64,000 nt of DNA from an uncultured Sphingomonas sp. (GTDB lineage Bacteria; Pseudomonadota; Alphaproteobacteria; Sphingomonadales; Sphingomonadaceae). Shown piece after piece: positions 45,352 to 54,031 of the stretch. The translations under genes were made by a program, and so were the position numbers. The DNA is taken from NCBI RefSeq assembly GCF_913062585.1, contig NZ_CAJXWX010000008.1:1-64000 (forward strand). Reading direction: 5' to 3'. Under the pieces are notes generated by a model. That model was not told the DNA's origin. It saw only the letters and a list, made by a program, of their open reading frames with translations, and searched no databases. Numbering within the stretch: position 1 is the first letter of the stretch; the number at the start of each line of letters is the position of its first letter.

Positions 45352-46626
45352 CTACTCCCGATCCGACACGCCGATCATGCTTAAAGGTAGGGTGAGCGTC
45401 ACCACCGCGCCACCCTCCGGCCGGTTCGCCGCCTCGACCCGTCCGCCCAGCTTGCGGACGACGCTCGACACCAGGAACAGGCCGACGCCATGCCCCTCGC
45501 CCTTGGTCGATTGCTGGGGACGGCCGACCTGCGCCAAGGTGGTGTCGGTAAAGCCCGCACCGCGATCCGTGACGCGGACTGCCACCGCCCCGCCTTCCCG
45601 CGCGACGCTCAAGCCGACCCAGTGCGGCGATGCCTCCGCCGCATTGTCGAGCACGTTCCATACCGCCTGCTTGATCGCGGGATCGGATACGATGGCAGCG
45701 TCATCGTCCGTCCGGCGATAGTCGAGCGTCACCTGCGCATGGCTCTGCCGCCACTCCTCGACGATCGTGTCGATGAAGCGCCCGACCTCGGACAGTTCGG
45801 CCGCCTCGCCGCGCGGTTCACCCGCCGATTGCAGGATGCGGGTGACGATCGCCTTGCAGCGCTGGACCTCCGCCTGCATCTCGGCGATCTCGCCCATCAG
45901 TTCGGCGTCGTCGCGCAGCTTCGGCACGCGCCGCCAGTCGCTCAGGATGACCGACAGGCTGGCCAGTGGCGTGCCCAACTCATGCGCCGCGCCCGAGGCG
46001 AGCAGGCCCATGCGGACGATATGCTCTTCCTCGGACGCCTGTTGGCGCAGATCGGCCAGGCGCGCGGCACTGCGCCGGAGATTATGGCTGATCCGGGTGA
46101 CGAACAGGATCAGCAGCCCCGCGACCAACGCGAAGCCCAGCCAGTTGCCCAGCGTGTGAAGCCCGGCAATGTCTCCGAACAACCAGGGCGGAAAGGCCAG
46201 CGGCCTGTGGTGCAGCGACAACAGCCCGAAACACACGCCCGTGATCCCCGCCAGCGCCCAGGCGGACCAGGTTTCCAACAGTACCGCGCCCAGCACAACC
46301 TGGATCAGATAGAGCGAGATGAACGGGTTCGTCGCGCCCCCCGCCAGAAACAGCTGGAGCGTCAGCGTGCCGACGTCGAACATCAGCGCGAACAGCAATT
46401 CGGTATTGGTGATCCGATGAAAGCGCAGGCGGAAATGGCTGAGCAGGTTGATCGCGATGGCCATGACCAGCACGCCCATCATCGCCGGAATGGGAAGCTC
46501 CACGCCCATCACGCGATTGACGAACAGGATCGTCACCAGCTGTCCCGCCACCGCCATCCAGCGCAGGTGGATAAGCTGGCGCATATTCGCGGTGCCCGCC
46601 GTCGGATCGGGTTCGCGCGGCCGCAT
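45352..46626 (-). CDS. regB: Redox sensor histidine kinase RegB/PrrB/ActS
   Basis: 424 residues from the ATG at 46626. Six membrane helices in the first ~180 residues include the quinone-binding heptad GGATNPF at residues 96-102. The H-box holds H215 (ASGAAHELGTP), and a cysteine, C257 (QRCKAIV), lies 42 residues further on, in the place of the redox-active Cys of RegB (40 residues after the His in Rhodobacter). The HATPase domain (NVLDNAAEAS, DRGAGF, GVGLFL) is complete. Both redox-sensing features are preserved, so signalling from the ubiquinone pool is likely. Start is 32 bases after surf1. Confidence 0.92.
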   Translation of the reverse strand: MRPREPDPTAGTANMRQLIHLRWMAVAGQLVTILFVNRVMGVELPIPAMMGVLVMAIAINLLSHFRLRFHRITNTELLFALMFDVGTLTLQLFLAGGATNPFISLYLIQVVLGAVLLETWSAWALAGITGVCFGLLSLHHRPLAFPPWLFGDIAGLHTLGNWLGFALVAGLLILFVTRISHNLRRSAARLADLRQQASEEEHIVRMGLLASGAAHELGTPLASLSVILSDWRRVPKLRDDAELMGEIAEMQAEVQRCKAIVTRILQSAGEPRGEAAELSEVGRFIDTIVEEWRQSHAQVTLDYRRTDDDAAIVSDPAIKQAVWNVLDNAAEASPHWVGLSVAREGGAVAVRVTDRGAGFTDTTLAQVGRPQQSTKGEGHGVGLFLVSSVVRKLGGRVEAANRPEGGAVVTLTLPLSMIGVSDRE

Positions 46627-46658
46627 CGTGAAGGGCAGGAAAGGCGGCTCGCCCGAGG

Positions 46659-47369
46659 TCAATCGCGGCCCCGCCGCCACAGGATGACGAGGCCGACCAT
46701 CGTCAGGATCGCCAGCGCGAACCAGGTCAGCGCATAGGACAGATGGCTGTTGCGGAAGGCGACCACCGTCAGCCCGCCCACCGGATAGCCGCCGGGATTG
46801 GGGCTGGCATCCGCGTCGATGAAATAGGGCGCGACCGGCCCCAGCCGCTTGGCCTGGGCAATTGCGGCGACGTCGCGTGAATACCAGCAATCGGCGGCCG
46901 GGTCGTTCGACCGGAGGAATGCGCCTCCGGGCTCGGTCACGCGGACCAATCCCGTGACCCGAACCGGTCCGTCCGGGCGACTATGATCCTGGCGCTTCTC
47001 GGCAGGCACGAAGCCGCGATTTATCAGAATGGTGACGTTTGGCCCCGCCAGCGGGGTGATGACCCAATAGCCGGGCCCGCGCTCGGTTACGGCCTGGACA
47101 AACGTCTCACGATCGTTGCGAAAGCGACCTTCTGCCGTGACCCGGCGATAGGCATCGGCCTTGTCGGCAGTCGGAGGCGCCGCAACCGGTGGTGCGTGGA
47201 GCCGCGCCTCGACGGTTGCGATCAGGTTCAGCTTCCACACCCGGCGCTGCAATTGCCACACGCCAAGCGAGACGAACCCCGCGATCAGCGCCAAGCCGAT
47301 CGCGGTCAGGACCGCCAGCGTCAGCGGCGAGCGGCCCCGCCGCCCGCCCCTTACGCCGGCGTCCGCCAT
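46659..47369 (-). CDS. SURF1 family oxidase assembly protein
   Basis: 236 residues with one membrane helix near each end (about 17-38 and 210-230) and the SURF1 pattern between them: VSLGVWQLQRRVWK, GPGYWVITPL, ILINRGFVP and the C-terminal SYALTWFALA. SURF1 is best known as a haem A/CuA-site assembly factor for cytochrome aa3. Here it is the gene right after cyoD (TGATG overlap), as is common in alphaproteobacterial cyo operons, so it likely serves the bo-type quinol oxidase. Confidence 0.9.
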   Translation of the reverse strand: MADAGVRGGRRGRSPLTLAVLTAIGLALIAGFVSLGVWQLQRRVWKLNLIATVEARLHAPPVAAPPTADKADAYRRVTAEGRFRNDRETFVQAVTERGPGYWVITPLAGPNVTILINRGFVPAEKRQDHSRPDGPVRVTGLVRVTEPGGAFLRSNDPAADCWYSRDVAAIAQAKRLGPVAPYFIDADASPNPGGYPVGGLTVVAFRNSHLSYALTWFALAILTMVGLVILWRRGRD

Positions 47370-47767
47370 TACATGCCGCCGCCCATCTGGGCGGCCATGT
47401 CCGGCATCATGTTGGTGTTCATGTGATACATGACCCAGATCGATCCGCTGAGCGTGATGACGACCAGCACAGCGGTAAACACCAGCGCCATCATCGTCCA
47501 GCCACCCTCCGACTTGGTGTTCATGTGGAGGAAGTAGATCATGTGGACGACGATCTGGACGAAGGCCAGACCCATGATGACGAGCGCGGTCGTCTGGGTA
47601 TCGCCCAGTGCGCCGGTCATGACCGCCCAGAACGGGATGGCCGTCAGGATCACCGACAGCACGAAGCCGATCATGTATCCCTTTATCGAGCCATGGCCAT
47701 GGGTGTCGCCATGCGCGTGATCGTCGTGGCCGTGGTCGCCATGACCATGCGGGGTATGAGCGCTCAA
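47369..47767 (-). CDS. cyoD: Cytochrome o ubiquinol oxidase subunit IV (CyoD), His- and Met-rich ends
   Basis: 132 residues from a TTG at 47767 that overlaps the cyoC stop; longer frames inside cyoC are not credible. Three membrane helices, starting [12 protein letters not shown], match subunit IV of haem-copper quinol oxidases, which supports assembly of subunit I. The N-terminus has nine His in the first 25 residues, and the last 20 residues contain seven Met. CyoD termini often carry some His, but this is unusually rich and could bind copper or other metals. No TTG ribosome site is strong, so coupling to cyoC probably drives translation. Confidence 0.9.
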   Translation of the reverse strand: MSAHTPHGHGDHGHDDHAHGDTHGHGSIKGYMIGFVLSVILTAIPFWAVMTGALGDTQTTALVIMGLAFVQIVVHMIYFLHMNTKSEGGWTMMALVFTAVLVVITLSGSIWVMYHMNTNMMPDMAAQMGGGM

Positions 47768-48402
47768 CGGAGAACTCCCATCAGATAGACAAAGGTGAAG
47801 ACACCGATCCAGACGACGTCCAGGAAGTGCCAGAACATCGACAGGCACATCAGGCGACGCTTGTTCGCCTCGATCAGGCCGAAGCGGCCGACCTGCACCA
47901 TCAGCGTGACCAGCCAGATCGAACCGAAGGTTACGTGCAGACCATGCGTGCCGACGAGCGTGAAGAAGGACGACAGGAAGGCCGAACGCTGCGGACCCGC
48001 GCCCTCATGGATGAGGTTGGCGAATTCGTAGAGCTCGATCGACAGGAAGGCGAGACCGAACAGGCCGGTGATGCCCAGCCAGATCAGCGTGTTCGACTTC
48101 TGGTTCTTCTCCATCGCGATCATGGCGAAGCCATAGGTGATCGACGATAGCAGCAGCATCGAGGTGTTGAGCGCGACCAGCGGAAGCTCGAAAATCTCCC
48201 GCGGGGTCGGCCCGCCCGCATAGCTGGTGCCCAGCACGCCGTAGGTGGCGAACAGGATGGCGAAGATGAGGCAGTCGCTCATCAGGTACATCCAGAAGCC
48301 GATGGCCGTGGAGCCACCGCCTTTGTGATGATGATCCTCGTCCTCGACCAGATAATAGGTCGGGTTCTTCGCCGGATCGGCGCTCAGAACATCGGTCGAC
48401 AT
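47764..48402 (-). CDS. cyoC: Cytochrome o ubiquinol oxidase subunit III (CyoC)
   Basis: 212 residues with five membrane helices. The start includes [21 protein letters not shown] (family core FWMYLMSDC), then [20 protein letters not shown] with the conserved THGLH, and [13 protein letters not shown] at the end. Structural subunit of the bo3-type quinol oxidase in the inner membrane. It follows cyoB by 3 bases and overlaps cyoD. Confidence 0.95.
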   Translation of the reverse strand: MSTDVLSADPAKNPTYYLVEDEDHHHKGGGSTAIGFWMYLMSDCLIFAILFATYGVLGTSYAGGPTPREIFELPLVALNTSMLLLSSITYGFAMIAMEKNQKSNTLIWLGITGLFGLAFLSIELYEFANLIHEGAGPQRSAFLSSFFTLVGTHGLHVTFGSIWLVTLMVQVGRFGLIEANKRRLMCLSMFWHFLDVVWIGVFTFVYLMGVLR

Positions 48403-48405
48403 GGA

Positions 48406-50400
48406 TCAGGCTCCCTGCCCGAGCAGGCGACGCCGCTCGCTTTCCGTTGCCACGACTTCCTCGACGGGGATGTAATAATCGCGGTCATAGTTGAACGTGT
48501 GCCAGATGGCGACGACGACGACACCGATCAGGCCGAAGGCGGCGAGCCACCACATGTACCAGATCATGCCGAACCCGAAGGCGGTCGACAGGCCGGCGAT
48601 GATGACGCCGGTGCCCGTGTTCTTGGGCATGTGGATCGGACGATAGCCCTCGACCGGCGCCTGCGCCTTCTTGTCCTTCATGTCGTACCAGGCGTCCAGC
48701 TCATGGATGACCGGCGTGAAGGCGAAGTTGTAGTCCGGCGGCGGCGACGAGGTCGCCCATTCCAGCGTACGACCGTTCCAGGGATCACCCGTCACGTCGC
48801 GCAGTTCTTCCTTCTTCCAGATCGACACGCCGATCTGGACCAGGAAGGCCCCGATGCCGCCCGCGATCATCAGCGCACCCAGGAGTGCGACGATGAAGTA
48901 GATTTGCAGCGACGGATCGTCGAAGTGATGGAGGCGACGCGTCACGCCCATCAGGCCCATGATGTAGAGCGGCGTGAAGGCAACCCAGAAGCCGATGACC
49001 CACAGCCAGAACGACACCTTGCCCCAGAACTGGTTGAGCTTGAAGCCGAAGGCCTTGGGCCACCAGTAGTTGATCGCGGCAAAGGCGCCGAACAGCACGC
49101 CGCCGATGATCACGTTGTGGAAGTGCGCGATCAGGAACAGCGAGTTGTGCAGCACGAAGTCGGCGGGCGGAACGGCCAGCAGAACGCCGGTCATGCCACC
49201 GATCGAGAAGGTCAGCATGAACGCGATGGTCCACATCATCGGCAGCTCGAACCGGATGCGCCCCTTGTACATGGTAAACAGCCAGTTGAAGATCTTCGCA
49301 CCCGTCGGGATCGAGATCACCATGGTGGTGATGCCGAAGAACGAGTTGACGCTGGCGCCCGAACCCATGGTGAAGAAGTGGTGCAGCCAGACCAGGTACG
49401 ACAGGATCGTGATGACGATCGTGGCGTAGACCATCGAGGTATAGCCGAACAACCGCTTGCCCGAGAAGGTCGAGGTCACTTCCGAGAACACGCCGAACAG
49501 CGGCAGGATCAGGATGTACACCTCCGGGTGACCCCAAATCCAGATCAGGTTCACGTACATCATCGGGTTGCCGCCGAGATTGTTCGTGAAGAAGTTGGTG
49601 CCGACGTAACGGTCGAGCGACAGTAGGACGAGCGTGGCGGTCAGCACGGGGAAGCTGGCGACGATCAGGACGTTCGCGCACAGCGAGGTCCAGCAGAACA
49701 CCGGCAGCTTCATCATGGTCATGCCCGGCGCGCGCATCTTGATGATCGTCGCGATCAGGTTGATGCCCGACAGGGTCGTACCGACACCCGCCACCTGCAG
49801 TGCCCAGATATAATAGTCGACGCCGACATCGGGACTGAAGTCCAGCTCCGACAGCGGCGGGAAGGCCAGCCAGCCGGTCCGCGCGAACTCGCCGATGAAC
49901 AGCGAGGCCATGACCAGCACGACACCGCCCGCGGTCATCCAGAAGCTCAAGTTATTGAGATACGGGAAGGACACGTCGCGCGCGCCGATCTGGAGCGGCA
50001 CCACATAGTTCATCAGGCCGGTGATGATCGGCATCGCCACGAAGAAGATCATGATGACGCCGTGGGCGGTGAACACTTGGTCATAGTGATGCGAGTTCAG
50101 GAAGCCCTGGTTATCGCCGAACGCGATCGCCTGCTGCCCGCGCATCATCAGCGCGTCGGCAAAGCCGCGCAGTAGCATCACGATGCCCAGGATCATGTAC
50201 ATGATCCCGATGCGCTTGTGATCGACCGTGGTGAACCACTCCTTCCAGAGATAGCCCCACAGCTTGAACTTGGTGATCAGCGCCAGCACCGCGATGCCGC
50301 CGACCGCGACACCCAGGAAGGTGCCGACGACGATCGGCTCGTGGATCGGCAACGATTCGATCGATAGCCGCCCGAAGATGGTCTTTATGATGTGTTCCAT
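48406..50400 (-). CDS. cyoB: Cytochrome o ubiquinol oxidase subunit I (CyoB)
   Basis: 664 residues. Haem-copper oxidase subunit I with about 15 helices. The CuB/His-Tyr region is [12 protein letters not shown], the two His of WLHHFFTMG complete CuB, and haem ligands lie in [10 protein letters not shown] and FHNVIIGG. Reduces O2 to water using ubiquinol and pumps protons. CyoA lacks a CuA site, supporting quinol use. Haem O synthase (CyoE) is not in the window. Confidence 0.97.
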   Translation of the reverse strand: MEHIIKTIFGRLSIESLPIHEPIVVGTFLGVAVGGIAVLALITKFKLWGYLWKEWFTTVDHKRIGIMYMILGIVMLLRGFADALMMRGQQAIAFGDNQGFLNSHHYDQVFTAHGVIMIFFVAMPIITGLMNYVVPLQIGARDVSFPYLNNLSFWMTAGGVVLVMASLFIGEFARTGWLAFPPLSELDFSPDVGVDYYIWALQVAGVGTTLSGINLIATIIKMRAPGMTMMKLPVFCWTSLCANVLIVASFPVLTATLVLLSLDRYVGTNFFTNNLGGNPMMYVNLIWIWGHPEVYILILPLFGVFSEVTSTFSGKRLFGYTSMVYATIVITILSYLVWLHHFFTMGSGASVNSFFGITTMVISIPTGAKIFNWLFTMYKGRIRFELPMMWTIAFMLTFSIGGMTGVLLAVPPADFVLHNSLFLIAHFHNVIIGGVLFGAFAAINYWWPKAFGFKLNQFWGKVSFWLWVIGFWVAFTPLYIMGLMGVTRRLHHFDDPSLQIYFIVALLGALMIAGGIGAFLVQIGVSIWKKEELRDVTGDPWNGRTLEWATSSPPPDYNFAFTPVIHELDAWYDMKDKKAQAPVEGYRPIHMPKNTGTGVIIAGLSTAFGFGMIWYMWWLAAFGLIGVVVVAIWHTFNYDRDYYIPVEEVVATESERRRLLGQGA

Positions 50401-50411
50401 GATGGCGTGCC

Positions 50412-51623
50412 TCAGCCGCGACCCGCACCGGCATGACCAAAGGTCTGCGGGCCGGGGGTCTGCGGGATGGAAAGGAAGGACATGCGGCGGTTCTTCATCT
50501 CGCCCGGTTCCTGCACGCCGTTGGAGGGCACAGGCTCCTTGCTCTGATGCGGCGAGGTCTGGATTTCCTCGGGCGACTTTTCGAGTGCGCCCTTGGTCCG
50601 CTCACCATGCATCGGGCCGGTATTGTTGACCGGCGGATTGCCCTCGCCGACCTTCATCTTGTGCGGGTCGCCGCCACCGCTCATCCGGTCGTGCATCATC
50701 ACGTCGGACATGCACGGGGTGTTGTCGGCGACGCAGCGGTTGACGACACGATCGAACAGGCCGCCCTGCACGCCGTTGAAATACATGGCGGGCACATATT
50801 CGCTGGGCTTCTCGACCGTCAGGAACGCGGCGCGGGTCAGCTGGCCCTTGCCCTTTGCCTGACCGGCCTGCGAGGAGCGGACCTTCTCGACCCACTGGTC
50901 GAAGCCATTCGCCTGGAGCGCGTAGACCGGGAAGTTCATGCCCGAGAAGCCCGCGCCGCTATAATGCGACGACAAGCCCTTGAACGTGCCCTCGCGGTTG
51001 ATGACCGCATGCAGCTTCGTCTCCATGCCGGGCATGGTGTAGATCATGCCGGCCATGGCGGGGACGTAGAAGGCGTTCATCACCGAGGTGCCGGTCAGCC
51101 GGAACTCGACCGGGCGGTCGACCGGCAGCGCCAGTTCGTTGATCGTGGCGATGCCCTGTTCCGGATAGATGAACAGCCATTTCCAGTCGAGCGCGACGAC
51201 CTGAACCTCGAGCGGCTTGACGCTAGAGGCGATCGGCTGGCCGGGAGCTGTGCGCTCGATCGGGCGGTACGGGTCGAGCAGATGGGTGCTCGTCCAGGTC
51301 ACCGCACCGAGACAGATGATGATCAGCAGCGGCGCCGACCAGATCACCAGCTCCAGCATGGTCGAGTGATCGAAATCCGGATCATATTCGGCGTCCGTGT
51401 TGCTCTTGCGATAGCGCCACGCGAACAGCACCGTCAGCGCCATCACCGGAATGATGATGAGCAGCATCAGGGCCGTCGCGATCAGCACCAGATCGCGTTG
51501 CTGCACGGCGACGTCACCGGCAGGGTTGAGCACGACCGCGTCGCATCCCCCCAGCATGGCCAGGAGGGGCAAGGCGGCCCAGCGAAGAGGGCGCAGGCGC
51601 GCAAGGCTCGACGAATGAGACAT
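50412..51623 (-). CDS. cyoA: Cytochrome o ubiquinol oxidase subunit II (CyoA)
   Basis: 403 residues from the ATG at 51623. A lipoprotein signal with lipobox AMLGGC, two membrane helices, then a periplasmic cupredoxin-fold domain with no CuA ligands, as expected for a quinol oxidase. The C-terminal ~70 residues form a polar Pro/Gly/Lys-rich tail ([16 protein letters not shown]) beyond the usual fold. First gene of the cyoABCD-surf1-regBA cluster; a 19-bp palindrome lies 39 bases upstream. Confidence 0.95.
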   Translation of the reverse strand: MSHSSSLARLRPLRWAALPLLAMLGGCDAVVLNPAGDVAVQQRDLVLIATALMLLIIIPVMALTVLFAWRYRKSNTDAEYDPDFDHSTMLELVIWSAPLLIIICLGAVTWTSTHLLDPYRPIERTAPGQPIASSVKPLEVQVVALDWKWLFIYPEQGIATINELALPVDRPVEFRLTGTSVMNAFYVPAMAGMIYTMPGMETKLHAVINREGTFKGLSSHYSGAGFSGMNFPVYALQANGFDQWVEKVRSSQAGQAKGKGQLTRAAFLTVEKPSEYVPAMYFNGVQGGLFDRVVNRCVADNTPCMSDVMMHDRMSGGGDPHKMKVGEGNPPVNNTGPMHGERTKGALEKSPEEIQTSPHQSKEPVPSNGVQEPGEMKNRRMSFLSIPQTPGPQTFGHAGAGRG

Positions 51624-51661
51624 ATGGAAAGCGCCGCTACGCCTTTGCTGCACCTGCGCAC

Positions 51662-51680
51662 ATTGGACAGTTTGTCCAAT
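51662..51680. promoter_or_regulatory. 19-bp perfect palindrome between cyoA and MHS transporter gene
   Basis: ATTGGACA-GTT-TGTCCAAT is an exact inverted repeat with 8-base arms, within the 172-base divergent gap. The 5' ends of both genes flank it (cyoA at 51623, transporter at 51796). It looks like a dimeric-repressor or activator site. No specific family is assignable, and the usual RegA and NsrR motifs differ. Confidence 0.6.
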
Positions 51681-51795
51681 CCCCCCGCCCGATCGAAAGG
51701 CGCATAGGCGCAGCAGAATGGCGGTTCTGCGCGGTCGTTATGCGCCGCATCCGATCCGCCGATGGGAACATGCAAGAAGTCAGGACTGGCAGCCG

Positions 51796-53130
51796 ATGAG
51801 CGCAGAGTTAACCGCATCGACCTCGACGCCCCTTGAGCGGGACGCGCGGCTGGTCAATGCCCGTGATCCGCACCATGTCGCGCCGGGCGATATCGCCATC
51901 GGCGTCATCATCGGGCGTACGTCGGAATTTTTCGACTTCTTCGTATACGCCATCGCCTCGGTGCTGGTGTTCCCGTCGCTGATCTTTCCCTATGTCGACG
52001 CGCTGACCGGTACGCTCTATTCATTCGCGCTGTTCTCGCTCGCGTTCATCGCGCGCCCGATCGGCACCTTCATCTTCATGGCGGTCGACCGTAACCTCGG
52101 ACGCGGGGTCAAGCTGACCATCGCGCTGTTCCTGCTCGGCGGATCGACCATGGCGATCGCCTTCCTGCCCGGCTATGCGCAGATCGGCACCTCGGCCGCC
52201 GTCCTGCTCGGCATCTTCCGCATCATGCAGGGTCTCGCCCTGGGCGGGGCCTGGGACGGCCTGCCCTCGCTGCTGTCGCTGAACGCACCGGAGCGTCGTC
52301 GCGGCTGGTATGCGATGATCCCGCAGCTGGGCGCGCCGCTCGGCCTGCTGGTCGCCAACGGGCTGTTCGCCTTCTTCCTGACGACGCTGAGCACCGCCGA
52401 CTTCCTCGACTGGGGCTGGCGCTATCCGTTCTTCGTGGCCTTCGCGATCAACGTCGTGGCGCTCTTCGCCCGTTTGCGCATCGTCGCGACGCCCGAGTTC
52501 CAGCGCCTGTTCGAGACCCGCGAGCTTCAGCCCGCGCCGGTCGGCGAGACGCTGAGCACCGAAGGCCGCACGGTCATCCTGGGCGCCTTCGCGCCGCTCG
52601 CCAGCTTCGCGATGTTCCACATCGTGACGGTGTTCCCGCTGTCCTGGGTCGTGCTGTTCAACAAGGAACGCCCGCAGGACTTCATGATGATCGAGATCAT
52701 CGGCAGCATCGTCGGCGTGTTCGCGATCCTCGCCTCGGGCAAGATCGCCGACCGTGTCGGTCGCCGTACCCTGCTCGGTTTCTCGGCCGCCGGTATCGCC
52801 GCCTTTGCGGGCTTCGCGCCGCAGCTGCTGGACAATGGCGGCACGGGCGAGACGATCTATATCGTCCTCGGCTTCCTGCTGCTGGGCTTGGGCTTCGGCC
52901 AGTCGTCGGGTGCGATCAACTCGGGCTTCTCGTCGCTGCGCCGCTATACGGGCGCCGCGATCACCTCGGACCTGGCCTGGCTGATCGGCGCGGGCTTCGC
53001 GCCGCTCGCCGCGCTGTTGCTGTCGAGCCATTTCGGCCTGCTGGCGGTCGGCGCCTATCTGCTGTCGGGTGCGGTCGGGACGCTCGCCGCGCTCGGCATC
53101 AACAAGGAACTCGCCAAGCGCGCTTCGTAA
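51796..53130 (+). CDS. MHS-family MFS transporter
   Basis: 444 residues from the ATG at 51796; family homology starts soon after, IAIGVIIGRTSEFFDFFVYAIA with the MHS motif (F/Y)FDFF. Twelve membrane helices; the loop motif between helices 8 and 9, SGKIADRVGRRTLLG, is intact. Metabolite:proton symporter of unknown substrate, paralogous in type to the one at 29.1 kb. It diverges from the cyo operon and shares the palindrome region. A strong intrinsic terminator follows. Confidence 0.88.
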   Translation: MSAELTASTSTPLERDARLVNARDPHHVAPGDIAIGVIIGRTSEFFDFFVYAIASVLVFPSLIFPYVDALTGTLYSFALFSLAFIARPIGTFIFMAVDRNLGRGVKLTIALFLLGGSTMAIAFLPGYAQIGTSAAVLLGIFRIMQGLALGGAWDGLPSLLSLNAPERRRGWYAMIPQLGAPLGLLVANGLFAFFLTTLSTADFLDWGWRYPFFVAFAINVVALFARLRIVATPEFQRLFETRELQPAPVGETLSTEGRTVILGAFAPLASFAMFHIVTVFPLSWVVLFNKERPQDFMMIEIIGSIVGVFAILASGKIADRVGRRTLLGFSAAGIAAFAGFAPQLLDNGGTGETIYIVLGFLLLGLGFGQSSGAINSGFSSLRRYTGAAITSDLAWLIGAGFAPLAALLLSSHFGLLAVGAYLLSGAVGTLAALGINKELAKRAS

Positions 53131-53156
53131 CGCGCATCGGTGATCCGAAAACGAAG

Positions 53157-53192
53157 CGGCCGGCGGGGCGACCCGCTGGCCGTTTTGCTTTG
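53157..53192 (+). terminator. Intrinsic terminator after the MHS transporter
   Basis: CGGCC-G-GCGGG (53157-53167) pairs with CCCGC-T-GGCCG (53172-53182) around a 4-base loop with one internal mismatch, followed by TTTTGCTTT. A clear Rho-independent terminator, 27 bases after the stop. Confidence 0.88.
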
Positions 53193-53247
53193 GGGAAGGC
53201 CATCCTACATTCATCTTGGGTGCGTATCAGGCCCGGTAGGAGGCGAT

Positions 53248-53679
53248 ATGACGATAGGCAATTGGCGTAAGGCCGTAACGGCCATGGCAGTGGCGGGCGG
53301 CGCATTATTCGCGAGCGCTGCGGACGCGCGGGTGCCCGCAGGCATCTGGGCCAATCCGTCGAACACGGTGCAGGTCCGCTTCGCCCCCTGTGGTCGCGGA
53401 CGCGATGCGCAGCTGATGTGCGGTACGGTCGTCTGGGCAAGCGAACAGGCCAAGGCCGATGCCGCGCGAGGCAGTTCGCCACGTCTGGTCGGAACCGAGC
53501 TGTTCACCGACTTCGAAGAGCAAGAACCCGGCCGCTGGGCGGGCACCGTCTACATCCCCGATATCGGTCGCGAGGTAGAGGGCACGATCACCCAGGTGGA
53601 CGCGCGGACGCTGGTGGGCGAAGGGTGCCTGCTGGGGCGGCTCGGGTGCCGCGAACAACGCTGGCGCCGGATCAAATAG
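53248..53679 (+). CDS. Secreted DUF2147 domain protein
   Basis: 143 residues from the ATG at 53248. A signal peptide (MTIGNWRKAVTAMAVAGG, cleavage after ADA) and the DUF2147 pattern: GIWANPSNTVQVRFAPCG at the start of the mature protein, CGTVVWAS, then GTVYIPDIGREVEGTI and the Cys-bearing VGEGCLLGRLGCREQRWRR. Two or more cysteines could form a disulfide. Periplasmic protein of unknown function, common in proteobacteria. Confidence 0.83.
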   Translation: MTIGNWRKAVTAMAVAGGALFASAADARVPAGIWANPSNTVQVRFAPCGRGRDAQLMCGTVVWASEQAKADAARGSSPRLVGTELFTDFEEQEPGRWAGTVYIPDIGREVEGTITQVDARTLVGEGCLLGRLGCREQRWRRIK

Positions 53680-53689
53680 CGGCTCCGAT

Positions 53690-53714
53690 GGAACCGTCTC
53701 GCGTTTGCGGCGTC
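53690..53714 (+). promoter_or_regulatory. Possible weak EcfG-type promoter before DUF1488
   Basis: GGAAC at 53690-53694, 16 bases, then CGTC at 53711-53714 (consensus CGTT; one mismatch), 29 bases before the DUF1488 start. Plausible but the pattern is short, so it may be chance. Confidence 0.35.
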
Positions 53715-53743
53715 CCCGACGCGATAGCAGGGAAAGGAACGCC

Positions 53744-54016
53744 ATGGCGGACGATGCGCTGACAGTGATTGCCGATACGGTCGAGGACAATGCGTCCGAA
53801 CGGCAGGTGGAATTCGTCGGGGAGTTGGACGGTGAAGAATATCAGTTCGCCGTTCAGTATGACCTGCTTGAGGCGTTAAGCGGCGACGTACCCGATGGCG
53901 ATGCCGTCGAACTGTTCGAGCGGTACGCCGACGACATTCTCGAGGCGGCACAGACCGCGCTCGGCCGTGACATGACCCAGTCGCTGGTCGTCGTCAGCGA
54001 GAACGACCTCGACTGA
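53744..54016 (+). CDS. DUF1488-like small protein
   Basis: 90 residues from the ATG at 53744, with GGAAAGG 7-8 bases upstream (an ATG 39 bases further up is less likely). Strongly acidic; VEFVGELDGEEYQFAVQYDLLEAL matches the DUF1488 beta-rich core, and a C-terminal helical part follows. No signal peptide or membrane segment; unknown cytoplasmic role. Converges on the histidine kinase gene, 15 bases apart. Confidence 0.72.
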   Translation: MADDALTVIADTVEDNASERQVEFVGELDGEEYQFAVQYDLLEALSGDVPDGDAVELFERYADDILEAAQTALGRDMTQSLVVVSENDLD

Positions 54017-54031
54017 TCCCGTTGCCCGGGA

